The translations under genes were made by a program, and so were the position numbers. The notes under the pieces were generated by a model. It was not told the origin of the DNA. It saw only the letters and a program-made list of their open reading frames with translations, and made no database searches. From Engraulis encrasicolus (taxonomy: Eukaryota > Chordata > Actinopteri > Clupeiformes > Engraulidae), in contig NC_085868.1 of assembly GCF_034702125.1 (NCBI RefSeq), forward strand, positions 24,284,776-24,348,775: a DNA stretch of 64,000 bases, read 5' to 3'. Positions 1-20,071 of this stretch are shown piece by piece; positions within the stretch are counted from its first letter, which is position 1; each line of letters begins with the position of its first letter.

Positions 1-1102
1 GTCCATTTTATAACATGGAGTATTTACACAACATTAGCTCTGGAGAAAACCCCTTCACTTTATGCGTGACACATAATAATCTATACATTAGCTGCATCAT
101 GGCATAAACAGGGGCTATGGGAAAATAGCGGTTTATAGGCTGGAAAATACAGTGTATATCTGTACATAAATAATGTAGAAACTGAATGCAGTTGCATCTA
201 CAGTATAGTGCAGCTCATCAATTTTGAATGAGCATAAATGTGGTGAAGAAGGCTCACCCACAGTGACGACCCATCACCTCCAGAATGAACGTGCGCTGAT
301 GGCTGAAAAGACAGACAAGAACAGAAATAATTGGGGAAATGAGAGACGACAATTGTGGAAGTTCTCCTCTTTGCAGGAAACTGCCTGACAACACGAGCAC
401 TGCCTCTCCACTCAGACTGATTCACTACCTCAGACTGACAAGACGTCGATGAGCCACCATTCTGTCATACATCGCTGTCAGGGCAGAAAAAAAGAAACAG
501 ACAAAAAAACCCTGCACTCCAATGAAATTATGACTTAAGAACACCACCCCAATCGTCCCTTAAATCAAGCATAAAACTAAGCCATTCAAACATATTCATG
601 ACTATTGTATGTTGCGTTTTGAGGGTTAATAACTAAACATACTTCAGAAAAGATGCTTTGCTGATTCATTTGAGGTGTTGTACACACAGGTGCCGGAAAG
701 GATGCAGAGGTGCATTTGCTTTTCGGCTCCCTAAATGAGAATTTCTCAACTATTACTGAAGACGAATGAGTTCAGCAAATGTGTGCAGCAGCAGTAACAT
801 TGTTAAGAAAATAAAGAATGAAGAAAAAATGCACAGGCACCACTTTAAAACTTGTTCGGGAACCCTTGGTTGCACAGGTCTAAAGTTGTGCTAAAGAGGG
901 AGCATTAAGATATCTGAATTGGCAATCTTACGGTGCAGCCCCCTTACAAGTCACCCACAGCACCCTTGGTATAACCTTACAGTTTGCAGCTTGCAATGTT
1001 TCTCCTCCTGTACAGTATGACTGTATGTACAGTATGCTTGTCATGGTCAGGCAGTTCGCATTGTTACCGTTTAAAATGTCAACCACGCGTGTGGCCCCTG
1101 AC
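1..1102. other. pfkl intron 5, partial
   Basis: This stretch follows the donor AAAG|GTCAGG at 1103 on the minus strand and should be intron. I see no further pfkl exon (the next should encode the SHQRTF region) and no recognisable repeat beyond short A-rich runs. Confidence 0.5.
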
Positions 1103-8659
<7,557 letters not shown>

Positions 8660-8930
8660 ATCAATTGATGTCGATCTGGGACCTCCCAAAAGTTGATGAA
8701 GTTGTAGGCTACTACTCAACGACGATGAAAAGAAACGAACACTGAACGGTTGCACCACGACGGGCAGTGGCACACACGCGCACACACACTCAATAATACT
8801 TTTTGTTGACAGCCGTCCAATGACCTCCCGCGGCACGCACTCCCTCGCGCGGTGCAGACGCACGGCTCCGCCCTCTGTTCTGTTCTGCCGAGGGCTCAAC
8901 TCAACTGAAGACTCCAGCTATCCACTGTGC
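8660..8930 (-). promoter_or_regulatory. pfkl 5' leader and probable promoter
   Basis: The 270 bp upstream of the pfkl start are clearly more GC- and CpG-rich than the surroundings (8820-8880), with a GC-box-like GGGCGGAG on the minus strand near 8866-8874. No TATA box is apparent. The transcription start cannot be placed from sequence. Confidence 0.4.
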
Positions 8931-9782
8931 AGCACAGAGGCGCAAGAATGTGGTGCCAAGGCTGTGGTCGGTCAACTATGGGGATTACGACTGTGAAACC
9001 TGACAGTGTGTGTGATTTGTTATTTCTACTCTGGGACCTGCGTTTTGATCTAGAGTAACATCCTCACTTTTAAGATGGATGTGATTTACATAGCCTACTT
9101 GAGAACTGTTACCAAGGAGTCTGCTTCAGATGTAGGGATGACTTCCAAACTGTACAATTACAGTAATATTATCAATGAATATGCAGCTGGCAGGCAGCAT
9201 ACCAATGGTAATAGACAGGACATGAACCTTGAATGAAGCTCCATGTTGGATAGGCCTAATGTCTAAATATGGCCTCCCCTCAGCCTTTATCCATATAGCA
9301 GTGTTTCCCAACCACGGGTAAGTGCACACGAGCACACCTCAGGGTACGTGGACTAATGTAATTATAGCAAATATATGGAATGTTGGGAAAGAGGAATAGA
9401 GCGTGACTGAGGAGGGTAGGCCTACTCATCAAAAAGGCTTTGGGGGTACGCAGGACAAAAAAGGTTGGGAAACACTACCATATAGCAAACAAGCATGTTT
9501 CGCTTCCCTTCTAATCTACACACATATGAAAACTTCTCATGTGTCTATACAGAGTGTATGCTGTAGCTGAAATGCATAAGCCTGGCCTTTGATATTTATG
9601 GTCATGGATTTAATTCGTTGAATTATGTATAACTAAATAATTATGTCATCTATGTAATCAAGTACCCTTCAGGCAAGACAGTTTCTCTGCCCTTCGAATG
9701 ATGTTACGCAAACTTCTCATGTGTGCCCATATACGTATACACAGCATACATTACTGTGCAGAGTATACTATAAGCATGCACA

Positions 9783-9938
9783 GGGAAGGAGGGGACGAAG
9801 GGGTCAGTTGTCCTGGGCCCATGGAGAGGTGGGCCCCCGAATTGTGTGCGCATTATGTCATATAAATTGGGGGATTAGGGGGGGCTTTCAGAGGATTTTT
9901 GTCCCAGGCCCAACCAAAGCTATCAGCGTCACTGAGCA
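9783..9938. repeat. Dispersed repeat family, copy A
   Basis: The block starting ggacgaaggggtcagttgtc and ending near gcccaaccaaagctatcagc is found again at about 10298-10440 (same strand) and, diverged, at about 17697-17850 (opposite strand). It resembles a short non-autonomous DNA transposon. It lies in the pfkl-cfap410 intergenic region. Confidence 0.65.
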
Positions 9939-10297
9939 TGCAGCATAGGCCTGGCCTTTGCGCAATGGAATGCCACCAATCCATGCAGTGAAGCACCAGG
10001 GTCCAGGAGATACTAGTACTATGCTGCAGCCTGGCGTCAATCAATACCTGTCCCTGTCACCGCATAGGACACAGCCACAGCCACACGCCCAATGTTAGCT
10101 TTACAATTAGCCACAACAGACAGGGCTTGAGTTGAACAGCTGAAGGCATTATAGTTTATTAAAAATATCAGACTGTTGAAATAGCCCAGTGGTGGCACAG
10201 ACTTTAATCCATGATAAAGGTCAAAGGGACATTTCTATGACATTACAGTGAGTCTTAAGTAACAGATACAGTTGTGGTCATCACCAGGGAAGCTGAC

Positions 10298-10440
10298 AAG
10301 GGAGGACAAAGGGGTCAGTTGTCCCGGGCCCATGGAGATTGGGGGCCCATAATTGGTTCCTCATTACATTGAATGCATTGGGTGGAGGGCCCTTTCAGAT
10401 GATACTGTCCTGAGCCGTGCCAAAGCTGTCAGCGGCCCTG
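10298..10440. repeat. Dispersed repeat family, copy B
   Basis: Second copy of the family at 9783-9938, in the same orientation, sharing ggacaaaggggtcagttgtc at the left and ccaaagctgtcagcgg at the right. A further related fragment lies near 10790-11000. Confidence 0.65.
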
Positions 10441-11559
10441 GTCATCACCATTTTCGTGATAATAAGGTTATAAGCGTGCCTCTACATGAAAGGGTTAACC
10501 AGACCAAAACATACCATTGCTTTACATTTCAGTGCGCAGGTGCTTCACATGAGCCTGCAAGTCAAGAACAAGTCCGACCTTGAATAAACATTTATCCGTT
10601 AACAGTAATGTACAGTAAATGCTGTCAATGACATGACAAAAGGCTGGTGAAAAAAATGCAGGCGTTATCTGTGGCTCGCTGGCTGCTTGATAAGCAGCTG
10701 TGTGGGTAAGGCCGTGCAGCAGTTGTACAGGCCAAGGACAGAATCTGAAAGGGCCCACAGCCAATACACACAATGTAATGATGAGCAGAGGCGATTCTAG
10801 AGTAAGTTGAGGCCCCAAGCAAAAAATGTAAAATAATGAACATTCGCAACAAATCGCCACTACTGTAGTTTAAAATCTTAAGTATTATTCACCATCCATG
10901 CTTGAGGGCCCCAAGCGGCTGCCTGCCTTGTCTGGTGACAAGATGCGCCTCTGATGATGAGGACCCAGTTCTGGGGCTCCCCTCTCCTTGGGCCTGGGAC
11001 AACTAAACTGACTGTTGTCCCTTTCTTGGCCTCCCTGCTGTAAAGTGCTGAGGGTGCCACTGCATAGCAGTCCGTAGCCTACAATTGATTCAGAAGTTGG
11101 TATTGTGTTTCTTCAGAATCATTGCGTGTATAAGTTGGCCTACATTAGTTTAGCATCATGCCGATGGTATAGGCCCTAAACCATATGCAATATCTACTTT
11201 AAAGGGACACTGTGCAGGAAATGGTCAAAAAAGGTACAGCAACTATGCTGCTTATTGAAACTGGGCTGCCTATTGCCAAATTTGATCTTTACATGAAAGT
11301 TTACTGAGTAATAAACCTAGGCATATTTTATATGGTATCATGTTTATTACATTTTTGTGCTCCTCCTAAGGCTTTAGTATTTTTATCATCTATAATATGC
11401 CTGATAGCCAATGGAGTATGCATTGCTGATGACAGCACTACTTGACATGCATCATCAGATGATCAGAAACAGTGGCAAGAAGTGCTCTTCTAAGAGAAGA
11501 ATTTATGAAAACACTGCCATCTAGTGGAAGTATTTGGACTTGAAAATACAACGAATGGT

Positions 11560-11717
11560 TGCTAGCGGTTGCTAAAGACGCGTAGGATTCACCGCATGCG
11601 CAGTGACAGTACACGAAGAACCGCCTTCCAGCTCTTGTAATGGATGCGCCATGTATGCTTGTTATGGTTGTTTGGAGTAATTTATGTTCCAGAGGGTCAA
11701 TCTGAAGTGCCACCGTG
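11560..11717 (+). promoter_or_regulatory. cfap410 upstream region
   Basis: The 150 bp before the start codon have no TATA box and no clear motif beyond a few CpGs (11578-11600). Given as the likely promoter by position only. Confidence 0.25.
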
Positions 11718-14700
11718 ATGCCGGGCGAAGTGAAATTAACCCGAAAGCTCGTACTTGCGAGGGCTAAAGCGTCGGATCTTGAAAGTGTGAAGAAGTTAAA
11801 CTGCTGGTAAGTTGTTATCTCCAGGTTCTTCAGGTGTGGTACCCACCGTTAGCAAACAAACAGCAGTAAGCGCAACATGATGCCTTCTGTTTTCCCAGTG
11901 CCTAGCTGTGTGAACTGCACGTAGAGTAGACATTAGGCTCTCGTTATTTATCACTAGTCAATTCGTTACCAAATCTATTAGTCACCTTGTAACGCTGTCG
12001 CTGAATAGTTTTTGTCTGCTAGTTTTGCTCTATAAGGATGCAATATTCACCCTCTGGTCATGACCATTGACAGTTCCTTTCAAAGCCATGTAGAAATAGG
12101 CTAAATAGTTTGCTTAGAAACCGTGCGAACCTTTATTTTGTCGTCCTTTTTTGCAAGCATTGCGTATTTAACCTCTAACTAGTTTCATTTCTGTCTGTTG
12201 TTTACCAGGGGATGCAACCTGACCGATGTAAGTAGTTTTAACCTCAATTTGACCGTGTTCTGTTTCAATCAGATACTATGCTATGACATAATGCTATGAC
12301 AACTGGTAAATGTCTAATGCTGAGATGTGGTCTTCTCTCCATCACAGATCTCCATTTTCGCTGAGATCCCTAATATTGAGGTGTTAACTCTGAGGTAGGT
12401 CAAGAATGTAGTTGGATCTTATAGGCCTGATGCATTTTGTAGTTGAACAACAATTGAGGATGAGGAGGAGGACGACGACCACACACACACACACACACAC
12501 CATAAGAGCTCTGTCCATGTCTACACTAGACCTCATAGTCTACTAACTGACCAATGTCCATCACTGTCTGATATTCGCTTGGATTCTGTTTCGTTTCAGT
12601 GCCAACAAGATCTCATCACTGGAACACATATCCGGCTGCCAGAACCTCACAGAGCTCTACCTGCGCCGTAATGACATCCAGGCCCTTTCTGAGCTGTGCC
12701 ACCTGAAGGGCTTGGCGCGGCTGCGGGTTCTGTGGCTGGCAGAGAACCCGTGCTGCGAGGCTGACCCAACAAAGTACCGGCTCACTGTGCTACGGACCTT
12801 GCCAAGCCTGCAAAAGCTAGACAACCAAGGTAAGAGTGAACATTGTAGGCTGTGAATGTAATGCATTAACCCGGCCCCTGTTGTAAAGTTGCTGTTACCA
12901 GAATGGCAATGACTTGTGTCGCAATGCATTACTTCAGGCTCTGTATGATGCAGTAGTATAATATTAGGAAAGCGTGAAAGCCCAACTGGGAAACTCCAAC
13001 TCTCATTGTCATTGTGACACAGCACTCCACAGCACACAAGTGCACACTGCACACAACGAAATTGCATTTATGCCTCACCCGTGCAAGGGGGCAGCCCCCA
13101 ATGGTAAACAGTTCTCTCCCCCATCCTCCTCCATGACTGAGGTACCCTGAGCATGGTACCGTCTCCCCGCACTGCTCCCTTGGGGCGCCGTTGGGGGCTG
13201 CCCCCTTGCACGGGTGAGGCATAAATGCAATTTCGTTGTGTGCAGAGAACTCTTGTTGTGTGCTGTGGGGTGCTGTGTCACAATGACAATGGGAGTTGGA
13301 GTTTCCCAATCAGGCTTTCACTTTCCCTTTTTTCCACTTGCATGGCGTCAGTGGTGACTGAGGAGGAGCTGGCCCAGGCACTAGAGGATGGAGAGGAGCT
13401 CATCTCCCCACTGGAGCCCACCCCTTCCCCTTCACAGTCCACTAATGGCACGATGGAGCCAGACTCCGAGAACGACCCTCTGAACTACAGCATGGAGGAG
13501 ACCAAGTAAGTAAGGGGAACCTTTTTGTGGGGCGGTCACCTTTTTATTTGGACAGGGTAGTGAAGAGTGCGACAGGAAATGAGTTGGAGAGAGAGAGAGA
13601 CGGGGGAAGGGTCGGGAAATGACCTCGGGTCAGGAATCGATCCCTGGTCACCGGTGTAACAGTGCAGTGCCCCACAGTTTGTGCCATGGCGGTAGCCTGG
13701 GCGAATAGCCGACTGTTGACTCCGTCAATCAGTCTGGCAAAAGCCATGAGGAACCCGTCTCCGTGGACGATGGGAGATGGTCTGATCTTACTCTATCATT
13801 TAAATTAATTGAAGTTCCAAACTCAAATTAAAACCCATATTGTGCTTTATTAGCATGCCTGTTACATTATAGCGTCGCAAAAGCATACAAATAACAAAAC
13901 GAAAGTGCACAATATAGTTACCTTAACCAATCAGTAACGGAGCTCGCAGGTGAGTTCTACGTCACCACTCTCAACTGTTTGCTGATTGGCGAAACACTGA
14001 GAGAACCGAGCTCGAGGCTTTTGCCAGACGATGTGCGGAGCCAAAATCTTCGTAGAGTACAGAGGATGGCGTCGCGAGGCTACCATGGCGGGGCCTGGGG
14101 AACCTTTTTTATATATATTTATTTTTGGGGCTGTTCAGACAGGAGTGTGTGAGAGAGAGGAGGGAAAAGACTGAGAAACGACCTCGGACTGGAATCAAGC
14201 CCAGCCCACCTGGGGTGCTTTCCAATATGCGACCTTCCGTCCTTCACTTGGGCATGTGGCCTCACGTTTTGCTGATGCCCCACCTCCGTGGAGAAAACAA
14301 GTTTCCCCGCTGTCAGCCTAGCCAAAACAATTTTTGTTTGAAAATGAGAAAATTACTTTACATTTGAGCTTTTGCGAGATATTGAAATATAATGCTGCTG
14401 TCAGTGATGTCATCCCGACAAATTACTTCCTGGTACGAGGCCTCAAGCACAAGTAGAGGACACAAGGTCGCATATTGGAACGCATCCCTGGTGTAACAGC
14501 ACGGCACACCAGCCCACTGAATGGTCCCCGTTATCTGCAGTCAGGGCTGATGTACAACTGAGGAGGGTAGGGCTAATCCAGGCTGGTGTCAATGGCTATG
14601 TAACTTTTGAGGTACCGTGACCCACTAGATTAGCACCTATGAAAGGATATAATTATATTCAAAAAAAAGACTATCATTATTTTCTTTTAATTTTCAAGAG

Positions 14701-16728
14701 TCAAAACGTGAAGCTGTATTTCAACATTAAAATATGAAACTGCTAACAAAGTCTATAAAAGTGTCATTTTAGAATACAGTGGTGGTCATATATTTACATA
14801 CCTCAGTAGAATATTTAGTTTTTTAGCCATTTTTCAGAGAATATGAATGAAGCCAAAAATCTTTGCTTATCACTTATGACTATTGTTTGAATGAAGCCAT
14901 CTACTGTATTGGAAAGAAACTGGTTTTAGTTGTTTAAAATAATTCAGCCCAGCTCTGTTGAAGACGAGACCGACTCCCCAGAGCATTACTCATAAGGATC
15001 TCAGACAGAGGGATCAGATTCCAGCTGATGGCCGTGTTGTCTTCTTCTGTTTGGCTTGCTAGTAAGATCCGGGCGGAGCTGGGCATGAAGCCGCTGCCAA
15101 GAGACAAATTCTCCTCGTTCTCGTCCCCCAGGGAGTCTGGAGCTGTCTCCAGGAGAAGGGTGAGTCATGCCAGCCAGCGGTGCTTTATTACGGCACAAAG
15201 ATAGAGCTCTACTTGGTCGTGGTGGAGCAAATTTAAAGGAGCACTCCTGCCAATTTCAATATGCTGTTGTCACGCTACCCTTGACTTGTCAGTACCCAGT
15301 GATGCTGCATTTTTTGGCTCAGCCCTTTTCGAGATATGAACTGTTCTAAAGGGGACAGCTTTTGTTTACATTTTAAAAAATCTTAACATAGGCCTACTCC
15401 AAATATTTTCCCAAAAGGTATCACTGTTTGCTAGTTGTCTGCTGATGTTGCATAACCTTTTGGATGTTTTTGGGAATAAATAGAAATGTTTTTTTGAAAT
15501 GTAAACAAACACCCGTCCCCATTACAATGACCAGGATCTTGGAAAAGGCTGAAGAAAAAAGAAAAAAAAGATCTCAGGTACTGATAGGTCCAGGGTAATG
15601 TGAGCATTACAACTGCATGTTGTAAGTTATCCTTAACTGTCTGGTACTGCTGTGAATATAATGCAAAAAAAAAAAAAAATCACATCTGAGATGCAACCTT
15701 GACTCTCCTTCCTACGTAGCACTCAGTCCTCTCCTGTGACATCTCAGATAGTGAAGAACAGGCGCATGGAGGATACCTTACTTTCTAACTGTCTTCCCGG
15801 TCTTGCCTCGCACATTTTTATTTGTGATAAAGCATTTTTTGGTCTTTTCTCTGTAGTCCTATACTAAGGCTGAGTCGTGCCAGTGGTGCTTGATGGCACA
15901 CTGAGCTTTTGTGTTGTTGGGCACTTAAATTTGCTACATCGCCAATAACACTGCCCTTTGATGAATCATTTTTGTCTTGTTGCATGAGTGTGATGGCACA
16001 ATAAGATCTACTTGGTCATGATCTCTGCCTTGTACGGCTAAATAAAACTGCCTGGCATTGTTTAGCCCAATTTTATTTTAGATGAAGCATTGTTGTCCTT
16101 TTTTGTATTCCCTGTAGCCATACAAAGGGTGAGTCGTTCCAGCTTGCCAACTTGTTTTACTGCACGGTGATTATGTAAACATGCGTCACAAATAAAACAG
16201 CCTTGTATTGTCTTGCATATTTTTTTTTTTATTTGTGACAAAGCATTTTGCCTCATCATTTGACAGCACACTGAGCTTTACTTGACCTTGACTTTTTTCT
16301 TGTTCAGTTAAATTTGCCACTGATTTGTCCATTTTTATTTGGTATGAAATATTTTTGTCCTTCCTATCTAGTCGATGTTGTTGCAGAGAATGTTTTGTCA
16401 TTTTGTATAAAACGTATTAAGAAGACTGTTTTCTACATATATTCATATGAAAAACACAACTGAAGGTGAAGAGACTTTTTTTGGGGTGTGAAGTCAGACA
16501 AATCTTATGTGTAGTGTGTACTATAAATTGCATTGCCTCATTTTCTCATTGCTATTTGGCATTTTGATGTTTTTTTTCTCTTGTCTTTAGAGCCACACAC
16601 TTGAAGCGGTGCTTTTGTTACTGAAGGACCTTGACACGGAAGAGCTCAAGGTCGTCCAAGCTGCCACAGAAAACAAGATACGATCCCGCACCCGACTAAA
16701 GGAGAAGAAAGCGCTGGTCCAGGCTTAA
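11718..16728 (+). CDS. cfap410: Cilia- and flagella-associated protein 410 (C21orf2)
   Basis: CFAP410 is a small leucine-rich-repeat protein of the ciliary base that works with NEK1 and in DNA-damage responses (family knowledge). Seven coding exons join in phase: 11718-11806, 12209-12227, 12348-12394, 12600-12829, 13352-13505, 15063-15159, 16591-16728 (774 nt, 257 aa; human about 256). The N-terminus reads [20 protein letters not shown]; LRRs follow (about residues 20-105, e.g. [28 protein letters not shown]) with an LRR-cap block [11 protein letters not shown]. The middle is acidic and low-complexity. The C-terminal helix [12 protein letters not shown] matches the conserved human end. Exon 2 is only 19 nt. 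The gene is divergent from pfkl, as expected for these neighbours in vertebrates, and convergent with orc2. Confidence 0.95.
12479..12500. repeat. (CA)n microsatellite
   Basis: About eleven CA units in cfap410 intron 3. Confidence 0.9.
12969..13329. repeat. Long inverted repeat in cfap410 intron 4
   Basis: Arms of about 137-141 bp (12969-13105 and 13189-13329) are near-identical in inverted orientation. They include ctcacccgtgcaagggggca on one side and its reverse complement on the other, and enclose an 83-bp spacer. The right arm ends about 22 bp before the exon 5 acceptor at 13350. The outer parts belong to the repeat seen at 3829-3950. A transcript could fold into a long hairpin here. Confidence 0.85.
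13541..13745 (-). mobile_element. tRNA-derived SINE, diverged
   Basis: On the minus strand a B-box-like GGGATCGATTCC and an upstream A-box-like region (near 13685) precede a body shared with the SINE at 20812-20985 (gacaggaaatgag on the plus strand). In cfap410 intron 5. Confidence 0.6.
14105..14530 (-). mobile_element. SINE interrupted by a MITE
   Basis: The SINE body (14130-14215, related to 13541-13745) stops at about 14214 and resumes at about 14486 with ctggtgtaacagca. The insert of about 270 bp has inverted ends (ttccaatatgcgacctt at 14220 and aaggtcgcatattggaa at 14464). A related copy of the insert lies at about 17040-17545 in opposite orientation. Confidence 0.6.
15160..16300 (+). 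repeat. Diverged tandem units starting at the cfap410 exon 6 donor
   Basis: The exon 6 donor and its following bases (gtgagtcatgccagccag at 15160) are echoed at about 15869 (gctgagtcgtgccagtgg) and 16131 (ggtgagtcgttccagc). Each copy is followed by related phrases such as ggcacactgagctttt and tctacttggtc (about 15215, 15895, 16005, 16265). I read this as old tandem duplication of an intron unit that included the donor. Confidence 0.5.
15235..15640. mobile_element. Diverged copy of the TTAA foldback MITE
   Basis: The order of phrases (ccaatttcaatatgctgttgt, cttgacttgtcagtacc, tttgtttacatttt, gtactgataggtcc, acaactgcatgttg) follows the foldback elements at 21778-22195 and 55368-55785, with many differences. 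It is an older insertion in cfap410 intron 6. Confidence 0.65.
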
Positions 16729-16892
16729 GTTAACAAGCTGGTGGAAACCATTTTCGTTCCCCCAATGGATGTCTGAGCAGCTACATTACCAACACACGAC
16801 TAAAGAATGAGAAAATGCACTATTTATACAGTGACACTAATAACTATCTATCTTACTGTGTGACATTTTACTGTTTTATTTTGCCTTTACAA

Positions 16893-16898
16893 ATTAAA
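16893..16898 (+). other. Poly(A) signal of cfap410
   Basis: ATTAAA lies 165 bp after the cfap410 stop, the first reasonable signal downstream. Confidence 0.6.
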
Positions 16899-17039
16899 AT
16901 CACGCAACATACACAAGTTCATTCCATCAGCACTTAATCACTCATCATTTCCTAAAATACCAAAAAAAAAATACACATGTATTGTCGGAGAACATTTATG
17001 GTTTCTTTCTATTATCCCAACTCCCTTGCTCCCTTGCAT

Positions 17040-17550
17040 GCTTGTGCCTTCGTGATGACATCACTGATGACCGAAGTGTATTTCAATATCTCACAAAAGC
17101 GCAATTCTAATGTCATTTTCTTATTTGCATTCAGGATGGTGAATGAAGAATAGCCCCCCCCAAAAAAGTTGTTGTGGCTAGGCTTAGGGCTGCACGATTA
17201 TGGAAAAAAATATAATCACGATTAGTGATTTTTTTGCAGAATTTTAGCAATAGCATGAAATGTAAGTGGTCAGATGTCTGGCCAAAAACACCAGCCTGTC
17301 GTTATGTTCTGGCTTCAAGGGCACTTGAAGGCTTGTCACTATTGCTACGATTAAATCACGATTGAAATCATGATTTCGATATCACGATTAAATCACGATT
17401 TTCGATTATTTTCGATTAATTGTGCAGCCCTACCTAGGGGCTGACATCAGGGAAACTTTCTAATTTTCTCCACAGAGGCGAGGCGTCAGTGAAACGTGAG
17501 GCCACAAGCATATGCCGAGGACAGGAGTCTGCATATTGGGAAGAACTCAA
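17040..17550. mobile_element. MITE split by a nested hAT-type MITE
   Basis: The outer element matches the insert at 14214-14485 in reverse orientation. It is split at about 17182-17434 by a short element with ends TAGGGCTGCACGATTA and (reverse complement) TAGGGCTGCACAATTA, rich in ATCACGATT. The flanking octamers gctaggct and cctagggg only partly match, so the target duplication is decayed or the boundaries are off by a few bases. Confidence 0.6.
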
Positions 17551-17696
17551 TGAGCCGAGCTGCCTGCTGTGCTGTCGGGCTAGTTTACCCCACTGAGCTG
17601 CACAGTCTGCTATTCCTGTATGGATTTGAATTGATCCCATCTCAGCATGTCAGCACAGGAGCGCGATTAGCTGTCGCTGATCAGCCCCAGTGAGCA

Positions 17697-17850
17697 GGGC
17701 CTCTGACAGCTTTTGCTGGGCCCGGGACAAAGTCATCTGAAAGGGCCCCCTACCCAATGCATACAATGTAATGGGGAGCCAATTCTGGTCCCCCTATCTC
17801 CATGGGCCCGGGACATTATACCCCTTTGTCCCCTCGTCGGCGGGCCTGCC
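17697..17850. repeat. Dispersed repeat family, copy C (inverted)
   Basis: Related in reverse orientation to 9783-9938 and 10298-10440: tgggcccgggacaaagt near 17718 and tccatgggcccgggaca near 17800. The rest of 17850-19114 is probably orc2 3' UTR and intergenic DNA; minus-strand AATAAA signals are possible near 18556 and 18095. Confidence 0.55.
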
Positions 17851-19114
17851 AGTGGGTGTTCATAGACGCACATTAGTACAGCACTAGTTCACGGCACGCA
17901 TATCCTCAACGCTTTAATATTCTGCTTTTAAAAAGTAATAATAAAGGGGACACTGCCATGAATAAAAGGATATCCTAGATGTCAATTAATGAAATGTTCC
18001 AGTTGAACATTGTTATTAAATCACGTAGTGGGATGTGATTTCACAACTGTGTGACTGACTTGGTGTCAGCCTAATGATCGGTTTGGCGTCCCCTTTATTT
18101 TTTTAAGCAGTATAGTTCAATAGTACACAGTTCTGGCGTGTTCTCTCGATGCTTGGATAGTTTTGTTGTGGCTTACCATTTGTGTTAGAGTTTTTTGTAA
18201 AATGCTAAGAGTGTACATTACTAAATGCTCTAATCTACCATAGATGCATGGCTGGAAAAAGCACCTGCTTGGCAATGGTTTGCAATAACAGTCATTTCTA
18301 CACATAAAATACTGTAAACTTGTGAGATGCCTTACATTTTGTCCCTCAAATGCTCAAAGACTTTGCTTTGGAATGTTACTATTCACCACAGGACTAAAAC
18401 TAACTTGCATGGGAACAATTTTAAAAGTTTAGTGACTCAATCTACTATCAGAGTTTATACTTCTGTTACCATCTTTTCTGGCTTCTACTCAGATGTGCTA
18501 TGTATTTTTCTATGTCTTGTAAATAAAATGAAGTGGAAATGCAAAAGCTATTATTTTATTGACAAGTACTTTTTTTTACAGTTACATGATAAAAAAAATG
18601 CAGTGATCTGTGTGTATCTGACTTACTTGCAGAAAGTTACTGTGGAAAAAAAGCTGGAAATCCTGTAACTAAGTCAATGTAACTTATTCTCCAAGTTATG
18701 TTCACTTGAAGCACAATAGTTGCATTTACTTCAGTCATCTGTGGCAATTTCCACAAAATTGTCAAGTAAGCTGGACCTCCTTTTAATTCCTTTTTTTTAC
18801 ATTACAAGTGTCTCATCAAAGAATGTCCATATCTGCAGCAACACACTGGTGAAAATGGAAGCCAGAGAAGAGATCTTGGCATGGACATTTGGCATTCATT
18901 CGTGTGCTCGTCACTGTTCAAGTTGTGAATAAATGGCTTTGAGCCAGAGCACCTTGCTGAGGGTAACAAGGCAGTTAGCTTCCCCTGTTTGCAAGGTCCA
19001 AAAATCTGTTCTCTTGTCATTGGGAGTTACTCTTGAGATAGCCCATACGTGCGTCCTCCCCCCACAAGTGCTCAGGTGTTGACAGCAGGTTGACCAATCA
19101 CAAACCCCCTGAGC

Positions 19115-20015
19115 TCAATCCACTTCCTCTTTCTCCAGGAAGTCCGTCAGAGTGCCCATGTCCACTGGGATCAGCAGGTACTCCACGCCATCTCCGCCCT
19201 GAATGGACACAAGGAATTTCAAGTTACAACTTGGACGGAGCAATTCATTTAAACTACAAAAGAGGAAAGAATGCATATTATTGTGTGCTTGCAGATGATA
19301 TGATTTTCTTTCAGAAATGACATGTAGTAGTTGATACACCGCGCTCTTCCATGTGGTGCGTCTCCAAGTTGAATAAACTCAGCAAATGAAGAGGTGGATC
19401 GCACACAGGTTGTTCTTTTTTATTTTTTGTATTTTTTACATTGCAGCAGAAAAGCAGACAAACGTTTTAGCTGTTGCCTTTGCAAAAAAGAAAAAAGAAA
19501 AAAAAAGAAGAGAAGAACCTGAGTGCGATCCACCTCTTCATTTGAGAAGAAATTACATGCAAAGTTGCTGGCTTTGCAGAACAGAACTTATTGCAGAGTC
19601 CAATACCCCAATTAATTTGCTGTGGAAATGGTCACCACATGTGAAGTTATTGGAAGGACTTCTAATACAGGAATAACCTCTCAATGGTAAAGGCTTCACA
19701 ATCACCCCTTACCCTCTTGGTGCGAATGAGCTTGTGGTCCCGGAATTCCGTCAGTTGCGTTCTAAGCGTGATGTCGCTGTTCACCAGGAAAGCTTCACGA
19801 CAACGCTGATAGAAGTCTTGGAAAGACAGTCCTGCAGAAGAAGAGACAATAATCTCACTCAATCACACACCCATCACACAATACAACCTCTCTACGCACA
19901 CAAATGTATGAGGGACAACGTTTTTGTCCATGTATGCATGTCCGATGAGAGTCCATCGGGCTACAGCCCAAGCCAATGAGAGAAAACAACACAACAGGGC
20001 CATCTTTTTAAAAAT

Positions 20016-20071
<56 letters not shown>

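Noticed and set aside
15720..15761. Possible extra cfap410 exon ([14 protein letters not shown])
   Set aside because: In-frame and after a fair acceptor, but the donor would be CAG|GCGCAT, and the gene already closes at the expected length without it.
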